From: Nemertoderma westbladi
Taxonomy: Eukaryota > Xenacoelomorpha > Nemertodermatida > Nemertodermatidae
Direction of reading: 5' to 3'
NCBI GenBank assembly: GCA_032718475.1
Contig: JAUCBJ010007437.1
Coordinates: 1-38,259, forward strand
DNA: 38,259 bases
Made by a program: the position numbers and the translations under genes. Below are positions 1 to 11,668 of this stretch, piece after piece (the stretch's first letter is position 1; each line of letters begins with the position of its first letter). The notes under the pieces are model-generated. The model was not told where the DNA came from. It saw nothing but the letters and a program-made list of their open reading frames with translations, and ran no database searches.

Positions 1-227
1 GATAATAATGATGATAATGATAATGACCCACCATTGGCTGTTGCAGCTCATCTGCTGGGTCATGCCCTGTACCCTTGCTGCCAGGTGCAGGTCGCAGTGA
101 AGTGCTCTCAGAGTGGACATGAGAACACTCTACTCCTGACCAGCCATTGGTAGATCACCATCTGCCTGTTCAGGCCATATACCCCTGCAACCAAGAGGTG
201 GCAAGTTTTCTTGATCAATGACCTAGA

Positions 228-232
228 ATACC
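228..232. repeat. Target site duplication of element A (left copy)
   Basis: ATACC directly before the LTR end TGTACGCG. The same five bases follow the other LTR at 12889-12893. A 5-bp duplication fits BEL/Pao integrases. Confidence 0.85.
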
Positions 233-1454
233 TGTACGCGCTTTTGAAGACCTTTAGCAGTTTAACCTGCCAAAATTTATATGTCTTTTGGTTTATAAAT
301 AGACTTTAGAAAATGACAAGTATTTAATACCAATAAACACAACATTAGCCGAAGCCAGCCTAGTGCGCGTCCATTCACCCGCTGGATATACCCGGGAGAC
401 TGGATTCGGAGGGCTTAGATTGTTATTGCAGTGTAAGCTTACTGTATTATTCGATTGATCGTTAATAAATAATTTCTGACTAATATTATTCACTTTCGGG
501 AAATATTAACAGTTCCTTTAGGACGTGGCGCTCTATCTAGGTAAACAGAGATATGACTTATACTAAACACAACGGTAAGTAGGTAAGGCTTATGATTCAC
601 GTATGAGGCGCATTCTTTAGGAAATGCTTAGTTATCAGCCACAATCATGCACACTACCGGTAACGCACAATACTGCACACTAATCTGCCGACCGTCAATG
701 AATTTTATCATACATAAAGAGAACAGCAATTGACTCATGTAGTGCCTATCAAATAGCATTAAACTCACTACAAACCACGATAATATAAGTCGCAATCGCT
801 AAATGTAACCTGTCTCTCTAACCTGTAGTGTATCAAGAAAATTGGGAAATTTGGGTTCTTTATAGATGTTCTCCAAATAATATTCAACCAACTGATACAA
901 AATAATAACAACAGTAAAAGCATTAAGACGGTAGGTTAAGATATGATATGACAATGTATGTGCCGATTGAGCCGATAACAGTTATACGCTCTATAATCTA
1001 AGCCTACTAATGTTTCTTCTAAAGTCTGAAACGAATTGACTCTAGAGCCGGTGTTCCTGGCCTAGATAGAAACAACACAACAGTAACAAGAACTCTCTGA
1101 CTCTAACACCGTTGCAGGTATCTTTTTACACAGAGAGGAATAGCTCTCATTGGCAGAACCCCAGATTCCACAGGTTCCACGAATATCTAAATGCCGAACT
1201 ATCAGGATTTTTGCAGCCCTTGGCCAACACACAAAATGAGTCACTCCGCTCGGTTGCCCTGGTTGCATACTCTGCTGCTATAGCTCTGGTTGGCCGATAG
1301 AACATAGCAAAGAGCCCCTCGTATAACAAATCAGCCAATCAGCCGGTCGCTTTGCATCATTCGCGTTAGAGAGCTTTTTAGAGTATTCCAGCGCCTGGGA
1401 GGGAACTGGATTGCAAAGCAAAAGGGCCAGTTACATCCCACAAAAGCTTTTACA
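233..1454 (-). repeat. 3' LTR of element A
   Basis: On the minus strand it starts TGTAAAAGCTTTTG and ends GCGCGTACA, giving the usual TG...CA ends. It is 1,222 bp, the same length as the 5' LTR at an offset of exactly 11,434. The differences I found are at 581, 639, 764 and 802. A TATAAA box candidate lies near 880 on the minus strand. The short reading frames in it are not conserved coding features; they recur in all three LTR copies simply because the LTR is repeated. Confidence 0.92.
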
Positions 1455-1462
1455 CCGCTCCC
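1455..1462 (-). promoter_or_regulatory. Polypurine tract of element A
   Basis: On the minus strand GGGAGCGG directly precedes the 3' LTR start TGTAAAAG. This is where a plus-strand primer (polypurine tract) should be. The same bases precede the LTR of element B (31650-31657). The tract is short and has one C, so the call rests on position and conservation. Confidence 0.6.
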
Positions 1463-1532
1463 AGAAAATGGGATTTGAGTCTATAAAATATACAAAATCA
1501 CAGTTTCTAATATACGTAAATACTCTAAACAG

Positions 1533-3126
1533 TTAGTCTTTCTTGCGCGGACGGCGTTTACGCAGTTTTTTAAAGCTGGCCAGAGTCTTTTTCTCTTTGG
1601 GGGGAGCCACTTTACAAGGAGGGCTATAACTCCTGGGTGAAGGGTGCAATATGATTGCATCAGAGGGTGTAGGATTATGGTCGGTGTATCCGCCGGTCGA
1701 AGTGCCGGGTTGGTTGACATTAACGTCGGGGGAGAGGGGTCTAACGGCCTTTAGAGCGCGTTTTAGGACAGATGCTCTTACGGGTCCTTTACGAGTGGTC
1801 TGAACGAGAGCCGTGGGTGGACCATAGGCAGTCAGAAACTTCCTGGGTTTAATGGTTCTTTCCAACTCGCGTTCGCGGGCTCGGTATTCGTAAGGCCGTC
1901 GATATACTTCCTGTAACTCGGGGTGTGAGTTAACAAATAAGTCTGCATAGTCCGGATCTTGAAGGATAAAATTGATTAAGTTATAGGAATGAATGTCGCT
2001 AGGATTAACACTCCTGAGAAATTTGCGCACAAATTTGGTTGAAATACATTCTCCGACGCGCTTCAGTAGTTCGTAACTCGATATGCGTGATTTCTGTTCG
2101 ACAGAAGCGAATAGATAAGGATGGAACGCATAAACTCCTTCGTAAGCGCGTCCAGGATAATAGCGATGGCGCGAATCACAATGTAAATCAGCGTTCGCTT
2201 CCCAAGCTCTGATGTAATGTAGTGTAATCATTTCATCTACGCTTTCCAATCGTGATTAAAAGGGCAATCGAAACTGGCGTGTCCCTTTAGTTGACAATGG
2301 TGACATTGAGTCATAAATTGAGGGCAAACCGCAAAAAATGTGCAAGTTATTGAGTCTGCAATATGCACAATAAATTTCCATCGCCGGTTTTTCGTGGAAA
2401 TAGGAACAGCAGACGTTTGTGTCTATCAGTTTGTTGGTTGGGTCTAGGGCATTCGTCACAATAACACCAAAGACGTACGTCCTGTAGAGGAAACGCGGGT
2501 GATCGTTCTCCAGTTTTGCAATATTCTTCCATTTGTTCAAAACTATCCGGGATAACAGGTAGTGGACGATCGGCGGTAAGATACATCATAGTGAAATAGA
2601 GCTGTTTGAGTTCTACAATAGGGTCATGATGTATACCTTGAGGATATCGAGTCTCTAGGTTCTGCTGACTGGCGATGTTGAGATAAGTTTCTCTCAAAAA
2701 TTCCAGGTAGTCGTTGAAGTCGAGGCATTTATCCGGTTCTTCAACGTTTTCTCTTTCCAGTCTGTTACGAATAGAATTTTCGTGATCTATTCTCGGTTTA
2801 TCGTTACGACTCCGCTGGGTATGATATTTAAATATAACCATTTCCCTTTCGGTGTCTACATCGTCCGTATCATGTAAATCGATAGGATGGCCGGTAGTTA
2901 AGAAGTCCATATACGTACCATTACGATTCGTATAGCGAGCGGTGAATTTTCGATAGTCCAATTCACGCGTAAGTTGCTCTTGGGACATCGGCGGTTCGAT
3001 ATAACGACCATCGTCCTCCGTAATGGTTGGATCGGCTTCACCGCGTATTAAGCTATCCACAAATGCTTGTAAAGGTAGAGTATATCGCTCCCTAATACCA
3101 AGATCATCTTCTATCAACTCTGTCAT
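1533..3126 (-). pseudogene. Element A second ORF, cysteine-rich accessory protein, frameshifted
   Basis: I do not recognise this family. The N-terminal frame runs 259 codons from ATG at 3126 to 2347. The C-terminal part reads in another frame (2540 to 1533). Within the C-terminal part, one extra T in a poly-T run near 2331 and one missing T near 2250, both judged against element B, shift the frame out and back, leaving a stop at about 2256. The conserved parts are an acidic N-terminus, a Cys-rich middle containing YCAYC and a CX2CX4HX4C zinc knuckle (intact only in B), and a strongly basic tail ending KKLRKRRPRKKD. The knuckle and tail suggest nucleic-acid binding or nuclear entry; that is inference. 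It lies between gag and the 3' LTR, where some LTR elements carry env, but no signal peptide or membrane segment is visible. Confidence 0.6.
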
Positions 3127-4753
3127 ATCTGCTATCTGAGTTTATTAATATCAAAATGAGTTTATGTTTAGGCTAGCGGGCGTCGCTGCCTACCTCTCGT
3201 TGCACCCGGACAGTGGGATTCTCAGCGCCGATGTACCGTCGTCGCGGTGTTTACGCCAACATGTAGCAACAGCACGACAACTATAACCGGCATAAGTCAC
3301 TCCACTGTCCGTCCCAAAGGCTTGGATCCACTTTAGGTTCTTTCTATAGGAGAGTTGGGTTACTTTCACAATTGCGACTAGCTACTGTAAACATACTTTA
3401 GCAGTAACATTCACCTATAAACGCACAAATTCCACACAACTGTCACCAATTGTACACATACAGGCCATTTGTCCATTAGTCAGTGCCTTCCAGAATGTCA
3501 CGTTATTACTGTGTATCCTTGGATACTATGTGTGCTATGTATTCTCTATGCTATGCAATGGGACAAGCTTTCTATTGTTCTTTTAACTTGCTTCTAATTC
3601 TAGCGTGGGTGTTGCTATGGTGACATTATGGAAAGCTAGCGGTAGAATTAGGGTAATTCTCATGCATACAGATCTGGAATGCTATTTAATAGTAATTCTT
3701 TAATTGTCAATATCCTCTTTATACATGATTTTATTAATTTTATCGGCTATTGACTATATGTTGGAGATTCTCGCACTCTAATACACTCAATAGGATGAAT
3801 CTCCGCTCCCATGATCTATTAATTAATGGAATTTTGGGAATGTTATAAATTGCACAAAATGACAATTTATGAAATTTATTTAAAATATGAATTTAAATTT
3901 ATTCCCGTGAATTTTATTATTTGATGTTAAAATTGACACAATTTTTATTTCAGAGCATGTCTGGGGACTGAGGATCCTTAATTCTATAAAATTGTCTTTT
4001 AAGAGTATCGGTAAATGCTGCGATATCTTAATGGACTAGAAATTTTAAAGGATCTGAATTTTACAGATTTTAATAAATATTAAATTAATATTTAAGATGG
4101 GCACCGATTTATTCCAGAACTTGTCTGGGGACGTTAACCACTGATTCTAGAATTTGTCTTTCAAGTATATCGGTGGGTGCCGCGATATCTTAATCGACTA
4201 GAATTACAGATGAGTCAAAAGGTTTAACAGATTTATTTGCGTTTTACGCTACTGTTATAGGGACATCACGCTACTATATGTATTATTATATATGGTATGA
4301 GAGCAATATCGCACGAAGCAATGTCAGTGTGAAGAGGCAAGTCGTTTCCAAGGTCTACCCAGAGCTTGGTTTAGCCGAGACACGAGGATCTGAACTTTGC
4401 ATTCCTAATACTCTGCCTACCAATAATACTTGAATATAGTAGTGGCTTTATTGTACTTTAATAAGTACGGACATTTCATCTTACTGTAGTCACGTATTTA
4501 TAATATGATACGGACAGTAAGGAAAGAGAAAAATAATTATTTCTCGCCGTCGCACTAAATATATATTATAAGTAATTACGTACGTAATAAACACTAATAT
4601 ATTGCACTAATCTACTAAATAATCACTAAAATAACATTCTACTAAATAAAATTAAAGAAAACGATTATAATAAAATTACATAATAATACATACATAAATA
4701 TAAAATACAAACAAATATAAAATGATATAGTCACACGCCCACTCCATATGTTA
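3127..4753 (-). other. Non-coding spacer between gag-protease and second ORF, element A
   Basis: About 1.6 kb with no long frame. An RT or integrase might be expected here, but no such motif is visible. It is conserved with 28621-30131 of element B, including a duplicated stem-loop block (separate entry). A GC-richer block at about 3170-3400 is well conserved in B, where it forms a 74-codon frame (29844-30068). In A that frame has a stop, so I do not call it a gene. Confidence 0.6.
3944..4128 (-). repeat. Duplicated stem-loop followed by AATAAA, element A
   Basis: Two degenerate direct repeats of about 100 bp on the minus strand. Each holds a short hairpin with stem CCAGA/TCTGG or close to it (4128-4114 and 3964-3950), followed at once by ATAAA or AATAAA. 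Each is preceded by shared blocks (GATATCG, ACCGATA, AAAGACAA). Element B has the same pair at 29129-29149 and 29293-29313. The second hairpin in A has a weakened closing pair. Possible roles are internal 3'-end formation or RNA export and packaging; this is inference. Confidence 0.5.
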
Positions 4754-7700
4754 TTAAGTTATGGAGTCCCTAGATATTTGTCGGATTAGGGAAGTGGTCG
4801 TAGGAAGAGTATCTTGCCTTCCATAGTTTCCGGACAGTTTTCGGTCTCTTTCCAGTAAACATAAACGATCAGCTGGGCGATTGAGTTGTTGTGTTACTTT
4901 CTCCGCTCCCTTGGCCTGTCTAATCTCCGCCGTTGTAAGATGAGGAGGCCATTCTTCTTCTTCTTTACTTAAGAAGTCGGATCCACCTAACCAGCCTGGA
5001 GTATCTATCAGTTCTTGAGGAGTTGCTCCTCTGGAAGCGATGTCGGCTGGATTAATCGTCCCAAGGCAATGTCTCCATTGATCTACATTGGAGTTAATAT
5101 CGTCATTATCTGAGGAGTATGGTGTTCCCTCAGTTGGATCGTCCACATCACTGCTCTCCACTTCCCATTCCTTTACTTGGTATACCTGTTGTTGAGGTAA
5201 TCTCTCTTTGAGAGTTCTACGGGAAGGGCCAGTGAAGTACCAACCTACTCTAGTTCTTACCGCATAGGTTTGTAGTGGCTGCGGTTGAGCAGGCCGTTTC
5301 TCCAATGTCTCGAGCGCCTCATGCGCGTTTTGGCCGATGAGTATTTGCACTCCAGGATAATCTGTCTGGAATCGAGGTATCTTAAGATGTTGGATGCTCT
5401 CATCCTCATCCCAATTATAAAGGTCTGCTTGGGTAGTAGCGAAGTTCTTTATAGCCACCATTTTTACCGACCTTATACCTTGTGCTCCTAATTTATCCTG
5501 GGGGGTGGACAACACACCTACATAGTAATCTGCCGTTAGGGTAGATTTCCAAACCTGCATAATTCCTAACATATTCAATTTAGTCCGGAATTTGGGTTGT
5601 CCAGCAAAGATATCTTCGGCTAGTTCTTGATCGATGAATGTTCCTGTGCTGCCGGAGTCAAGGAGGGCGTTCACTATGTAACTTTTGTTTGGACCGTGAA
5701 CTCTTACCTGCACTACAGGAAATTCTCTGATTCCTACGTTGGAAGTTGGAGCTTTCCAAGATGGTTGTCTGGCAAAAGTAGTTGGGGGGAACTCATTGTC
5801 GGTGTCCTTTTCATAAGTAAGTGCTCGATACACTGAGGTATTTATTAGGTAACAGGATTCGTTGGCGTCAGAGAATTCGTCAGTATAGAATCCTTCCATC
5901 TCAGACTCTTGATCAGTGTCATTTACATCACTGAATTGGACATGTAGTTCGGGCTCACTTACCTGACTCGGGTTGTCTCGTTCGAACTCACTGTGTAACA
6001 AGATGTGATGTTTCGCGCCACACTTTGCACACTTTACGTCGGAGTAACAGGTTCGCCGTTGGTGTCCTTGTCTGAGGCAATTATAGCATAACCGCTTATC
6101 CCACATGACTTCACGTCTGTCTACCAGGGATTTCTTTAGGAATTCAGCACACACACTCAAACGGTGGGGCCCGTCGCACAGCGCACATTTTGGTTTGATG
6201 TTACTCACTTTACCTTGGGTAACGTTATGCACTCTCGTTCTTTCTTCGGGATTTCTTCCGTGAATTCTCTTAGGAGACGTAGGAGGAGTTGTTGTTACCT
6301 GTTCTCTCCTGTCACTGGTTCGAGACTTATATTTACTTACGTCTTTATAGGTCTTGTTGTCATAGTAAGATTTTGCTGTGTCTTTCCCGCTGTCCTCTTC
6401 TTGAGAAGCTTGGCTTTCGCCGTCGTCAGTATAACACACTGGTATTATCCTTCTCCTAGAAACGGGTTTCTCACTTACCTTATTTTCCGATGTTTTCTCT
6501 CTGGACTGCTTTATGAGTTGTAATTTTACTTCACTATCTAAGAAGGACATGAGATCAGCCATGGTAGGGCTTCGTCGTTGCTGCTCATTCATGTACAACA
6601 CTTTCTTGTCCCAGCGTGTACATACTCCACCCTTTGGTAAAGTAGAGACTACGGCTCCAATAACCATGGAACTCTGATATTCATGAGACTTACCTAACCA
6701 GTCCAATTGTCTACAGATCTCCTGAATCTCATCGGAAAACTCTATAATCCCGCTACTAGGAAAGTTTCGGGGGGCTACTAATTTTGCATACAAATACTTA
6801 TCTATGTTATCCTTGTTACCATACCTGATGTTTAATGTATCCCAAACTTGTCTTAATCCATCTGGATGTCCAATAAACTTTAACGCCATTAACTTGGGAG
6901 GTCCTTCCAAGCACTTGATGAGGAATCTAAGTTTCTCTCCATTAGATAGTACAGAGTTCTGTATGCTATCTTTGTAATATTCATTGAAAGGTAACCATTT
7001 CATCTCATCTCCATTGAATTTGACGATCTCTCCCACTTTGACCACTTGGCGGGCTTCTGTTCTAGCCATCTGATGCGTAAAGCTTTCTTGGGCCATCGTG
7101 TTATTTAATATCGAATTATCGGTATATGAATTTCTCGGATTATTATCAGGTCTATAGGGAATATCATTAACAACAGGTTTATAATCACCCTTAACCCTAT
7201 CCATACCGGGGGGGGGGGGACTTTTGGAGACGCACTTTATTTGATTGCTTGGTTCAAAGCCAAACCACATTTATTGCAAGTGAAATTCCGTTACTTTTCC
7301 TAAAATTTATTATTCTTTATCTTAAAACAAAAATTAATTTTAATATTATTATTTATGACCATGAAAATGACTCGTAAACTGATCTGTCTCTGAAACTGTC
7401 ATATTATTGCTGAACTATTATAGGAGGGAAATTTAAAATTCAATCAATTTAATATCAATTTAAAATCAATTTAAACATAATTATAGTATATAAATATTAT
7501 ATTTGAGCATTAGTGTGTGGCATATTTGGATAGAGGAATAAATTTTGTATCTAAAACTTTTTACTTTAAAGTAATATCATCACACCACACAAAGTTATAT
7601 GCTTCCAAACTTTACGTCCCCAAAAGTCCCCCCCCCCCCCGGTAGTTTGAGCGTCTAAAATACCCCGGTATGGATAGGGTTAATAGGGTTTGCTATAGGA

Positions 7701-9325
7701 GTTTCTACTTCACTAGCAGTATAGATGCGTGTAGGCTCCACACCTTGCGCATGTAATACTTCAGACCTAACAGGTTGACACAATGTTACTGGGGGTATTG
7801 GTATACCCTTTTGTATATTGACTAATTTGTCACGTTCTAGCGCGATGCTTTGCTGCACTTCTTGCAATTCTGCCCTACTTTCCCTTACTGTTCCCTTAAG
7901 TTGGTAGACAGTCTCCTGCATCTGTCCGAGCAGGAGATTCATCCCCCGCCGTCCCTCCTCTACCCACTCGACCGCCGAAGCGGGAGTTGCCAACATTGTA
8001 GCGGGCTGACGTGGGACGACGGGAGACAAATCTTTGATTTCTCTCTCAGCTTCCAGGACAGGGATATTCTCATGGACTGTTCTACCGGGTACAGGCAGTG
8101 TAGTACTGTGTAAAGGGAATTTAGAGTTAAGCTCTGGAAGTACAGGGGTCTCTAGCACAGGAGTGGCTTTGGGAACGACAGGCCTAATTATTTCAGGCTC
8201 ATCAACTATTGTAGGGAGTCTTTTGACCTGAATAATTTGTTCTGTGGGTTCTGTACTACCTAAGTCTGTGCTAGCTAGTTGTCTTCTAACCGCTGGGGGC
8301 AAATCAGGCAATTTGTGACGGTGAGATGTTTTTCTACGCCTGCTTAGACGAGATCTATTTCCTCCGCCTTCAGGATCGGTGGTCTCGCCTTCCTCCGATG
8401 ATGTGTATCCTTGGCGCTTGGGAGTAGATCGACTCCTCATCTGCATTTGACTAGCAGTTAACTGTTTATTTATGCAGTCTTGCGTCTCTTGAAGATTTTC
8501 CAACTCCAGTTGTGTGGTCTCTTCAGACGCTCTCTGTTCTGCTTCTGCCAATGCCATTGCTGCTGCTGCTTTGGCTGCTTCCACTGCCGCTGCCGCTTTT
8601 GCCACTTCCACTGCTAATGCCTTTCTGTCCTCTATCGCTTTTTTCTTTACTTGTTCTTCTTGGACTCTAACGAGGCGGAGTTTTTCATCAAATTTAGCTT
8701 GGTTTGCAGCTAACATTTCCGCATCGATTGCGTCCAACACAAGCTTGGTTCCTTCACTATTAGGGCGAAGTCCAGACAGTCATCTCCTCAACTCTTCGTC
8801 TCCTATGAATCGCTGATAGTCTGACAGATAGATGTCAATGGCGTCTCTAGTTCGCGGCTTCTCTGCTGCTGTTAATTCGCTTTCCACTTCGCTTTCCACC
8901 TCGCTTTCCACTTGAGAAGAAGTGGCGTCGGTTGATTCTTCATAGGTTGGCCGCTCATCATAAACCGTATCCGCCATCTTCGCTCCGCGTTCGGGCGTCC
9001 GCTCAACAGTATCCGAACTACTGGAGCTATCGGGCCGCTGAGAACTAGGTTCTTGGCTAGGAGGTTGCTGCTGTTTTATAGCTTCTTCTTGATCCCGCTT
9101 GACTTGGGCCCGAGTACCTATGGCAGACCAACGGCGCTTCACTAACTTCGCAAATTGCGAAATCTTTTCTACCAACCTAGGTTCTGACACAACCACTGCA
9201 GGGGTTGCCCTTCTTACAGTATGAGGGGTTTCAGACCTCGGTCTGGGATTCTCTACACTTTGATCTGAGAAACAGGCTGTTGTTTCTAGGAGACTATCTG
9301 ACAGAGTTTGCCTTGTGTCAGCCAT
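4754..9325 (-). pseudogene. gag-pro: Element A gag-protease (BEL/Pao type), interrupted
   Basis: One reading frame from ATG at 9325 to the stop at 4754, broken by a TGA at 8780-8782 and by a MITE at 7195-7679. Insert plus duplicated TTAA is 489 bp, a multiple of three, so the frame is the same on both sides. Without the insert it is about 1,360 codons. Domains in order: a long Ser/Glu- and Ala/Lys-rich N-terminus with coiled-coil character (about 9325-7690); a BEL-type gag core (FNGDEMKWLPFNEYY); three cysteine/histidine knuckles (CALCDGPHRLSVC, CYNCLRQGHQRRTC, CAKCGAKHH); and an aspartic protease with LLDSGS. The frame then runs into an RNase H-end remnant (HCLGTINPADIASRG) and stops about 100 codons later. 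RT and integrase are absent. The first 25 codons of the frame starting at 7270 are MITE sequence, not gag. Confidence 0.88.
7195..7679. mobile_element. piggyBac-like MITE inserted in gag of element A
   Basis: A 485-bp insert flanked by TTAA (7191-7194 and 7680-7683). Its ends are inverted: CCCTATCCATACCGGG at the left and its complement at the right. TTAA duplication plus a CCCT terminus is the piggyBac signature. Long G and C runs (about 7208-7219 and 7628-7640) lie just inside the ends. The right end carries about 30 extra bases between two CCGG-containing blocks that the left end lacks. It has no transposase. Element B has the empty site (CCCTATTCAGGGT near 26366-26378), so the insert came after A and B separated. 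Confidence 0.85.
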
Positions 9326-9461
9326 GTTTGATTGTACAGTTGAATGCCTACTGCTATATTACAGTTAAAGCAAGTCTAGTAATTCAGTATCACTGTTAGC
9401 CTAATAATTAATTACCGATACTGCTACTCAGTGTAGCGTGATATATATATAATATATTAGA

Positions 9462-9711
9462 ATACCGGTATGCTTATAGTATATATATAAGTATTATTAC
9501 AGACTAGATTTGTCACAGAGTACCGGTATATAATTTTAGCACAAATATATATAAATATATAATAGGCCTATCGTGAATACCGGTATACAGCTGACACTTA
9601 TAGTATATATAAGTATAATTATTACAGACTAGAATTAATTACAGAATACCGGTATGATTTCAGCCTAAATTTATAGAATAAATATAATAAGCCTATTGTA
9701 AATACCGGTAT
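9462..9711. repeat. Five spaced TACCGGTA-type palindromes before gag, element A
   Basis: ATACCGGTAT or a near match begins at 9462, 9520, 9577, 9646 and 9702, so the spacings are 58, 57, 69 and 56 bp. Between them lie AT-rich blocks that repeat in pairs (ACTTATAGTATATATAAG, ATTACAGACTAGA). Element B has five matching sites between about 25264 and 25515, also upstream of its gag ATG. They could be protein-binding sites or simply a decayed minisatellite. Confidence 0.75.
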
Positions 9712-10649
9712 GTCAATTATTTTAAAATAATTGAATTTCTGAATGTTAGGGGTTACTTGGTTACTTTACTTACTTTATTACCGTTATTTGAGCAGCAGTC
9801 CAACTGATATTAAGACCTAAGTGTTGTATAACAGGCCTACTATTTTATTAATAGATTTAGTGGATTTATATGTATATACCCGTATGAGGGGTTTTGTTAC
9901 AATATTGAAATAGATGTTATTATTTCTGGGAAGTAATCACTACACAAAAGCTGTGCGCTCTCAGTGAAGTGCTACTTATTGGACACTAAAACAGATAATT
10001 CTAATTTACCTAAGTTACTTATCTACGAATTACTTACGATACGGGTGAGATTAAATCTCTAAATAAACACAACAAAAATATTACGTACGAAATTTTAGGG
10101 TAATTTTACAGGAAGTCTACAAACCAGCCTAACAAAGGGTTAGAATTCTGGTTATTACAACGGACAGGATACTACGGTATTTGAAAATAATAAGTAGTAG
10201 TAAATACACTGTGTTGTCCAGATAGGAAAAATACCACCGTCTGACGACCTATAGCCGTATCGCTATAGGTACTACGTTATGTATCACGGAGTGTCCCTAC
10301 CTAGAAGTTAATTACCGCGGTCTACCAGAACCAACGTGCCTATTAACCACTTTACAACACAAATATACTGCCTACACACTAATTACCTTCGGAAAGCACT
10401 GTACACTAAACCCTAAATTAGGTACAAGTACTGGTACAACAAATAATCAGTAGTTAAAAATACTTGAACAGCTAAAAGAACCACGGCATCTGCTGGAGTG
10501 ACCGGTGCACAAGATCACCAGTCTTTACCTACGCCAAGCAGCCCGTGTAGTACCGGGGTTAATTTAACTATAACGGTATGTATAACAAGCACAATTACTG
10601 TAGGAATAAACTTAGGGACATGAATGTTGCGAATAATCGCATAAACTCT

Positions 10650-11230
10650 GAATAATAAATATTACGCTACCCGTACAGAATACTCAAACAAAATACAAAC
10701 CAAACGCTGGCAGACTACCACCAAGCCTAAATAAACTACAGTATGTGCAGATTCCAAAATGGTTAGTTAGTATGCGTTCTAACACGGTAGTACGACTTAT
10801 TCTTTAAGAGGGGATTGACCTTACAGCTCTGGCTGCCCCAACTTACTAACTGGCACTTTATCAGACAAACTCTACACACGCAGCAATCTCTTCAGACCTA
10901 ATAATAGCTAGACAACAATCCAGCCTACAAAATATCTGAGTAATAACTATTACGGTACCTGAACAGACCACACAAACAAACACAGGCTAAAACGCTGGCA
11001 GACTACTATCAAGCCTAAATAAACTACAGTATGTGCAGATTCCAAAATGGTTAGTTAGTATGCGTTCTAACACGGTAGTACGACTTATTCTTTAAGAGGG
11101 GATTGACCTTACAGCTCTGGCTGCCCCAACTTACTAACTGGCACTTTATCGGACAAACTCCACACACGCCGCAATCTCTCCAGACCCAACAACAGTCAGA
11201 CAACAGTCCAGCCTACAATTATCTGAACAA
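10650..11230. repeat. 288-bp tandem duplication in leader of element A
   Basis: The block containing AACGCTGGCAGACTAC starts at 10703 and again at 10991. The copies match over most of their length, including ACTACAGTATGTGCAG and GGGGATTGACCTTACAGC. The reading frame across the second copy (11103-11300) is not conserved in the first, so I do not treat it as coding. Confidence 0.8.
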
Positions 11231-11400
11231 TCTGAGCAGACTTACACGTCTTCAGCTCAATATTAACTTACATGTAAATAAAACCGACAGAAATAAGTAA
11301 AATCTCAATAAAAAACCAGGGCTGCAGTCCCTGATTAAATACTAAGACCTACCGGTATACAATAATCAAAATCGAATAATACTAATGTACTTATACTGGA

Positions 11401-11600
11401 AGTACCGGTTAGGACAGTTGGGCCTACAGACCTACAGCAGTACCGGTTCAGGCAGTTAGGCCTACGGACCTACAGCAGTACCGGTTCTGGCAGTTGGGCC
11501 TACGGACCTACAGCAGTACCGGTTCTGGCAGTTGGGCCTACGGACCTACAGCAGTACCGATTCTGGCAGTTGGGCCTACGGACCTACAGCAGTACCGGTT
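11401..11600. repeat. 38-bp tandem repeat array
   Basis: Units begin AGTACCGGTT at 11401, 11439, 11477, 11515, 11553 and 11591, giving five full copies and a partial sixth. Middle copies are nearly identical. The array lies about 65 bp from the 5' LTR, in the part of the leader missing from element B. Confidence 0.9.
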
Positions 11601-11653
11601 CAGGTTTACCGGTCGACCGGTACTTTCAACTTTATTGCTTACTGCAATAAAGA

Positions 11654-11668
11654 CAATAACTGTTATTG
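11654..11668. promoter_or_regulatory. Palindrome at the LTR/leader junction
   Basis: CAATAACTGTTATTG is a perfect 7-bp inverted repeat around one base. Its last two bases are the terminal TG of the LTR. It sits where the primer-binding site should be, yet no TGG-starting tRNA complement is visible there. Confidence 0.5.

Larger units (their letters stand above)
9326..11666 (-). other. Leader region of element A
   Basis: 2.3 kb between the 5' LTR and the gag start with no convincing gene. It is built of repeats: spaced ATACCGGTAT palindromes next to gag, a 288-bp tandem duplication and a 38-bp tandem array (separate entries). No tRNA-complementary primer site beginning TGG is seen directly after the LTR. 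The gag-proximal 1.2 kb is conserved in element B (24472-25650). Confidence 0.7.

Noticed and set aside
1062-1338. Short frames in the LTR (and the same at 12496-12772 and 31774-32047)
   Set aside because: They recur only because the LTR is repeated; opposite strands are equally open and one copy shows a base loss within the frame.
3127-4753. Hidden reverse transcriptase or integrase in the spacer
   Set aside because: No long frame in any phase and no recognisable RT, RNase H or DDE motif in either copy.
8780-8782. TGA in gag as a recoded or selenocysteine codon
   Set aside because: Element B lacks this segment so conservation cannot be shown, and host genes use TAA/TAG/TGA normally; a simple nonsense change is likelier.
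11401-11600. 38-bp repeats as a CRISPR array
   Set aside because: Units are directly adjacent without spacers, in an animal genome.
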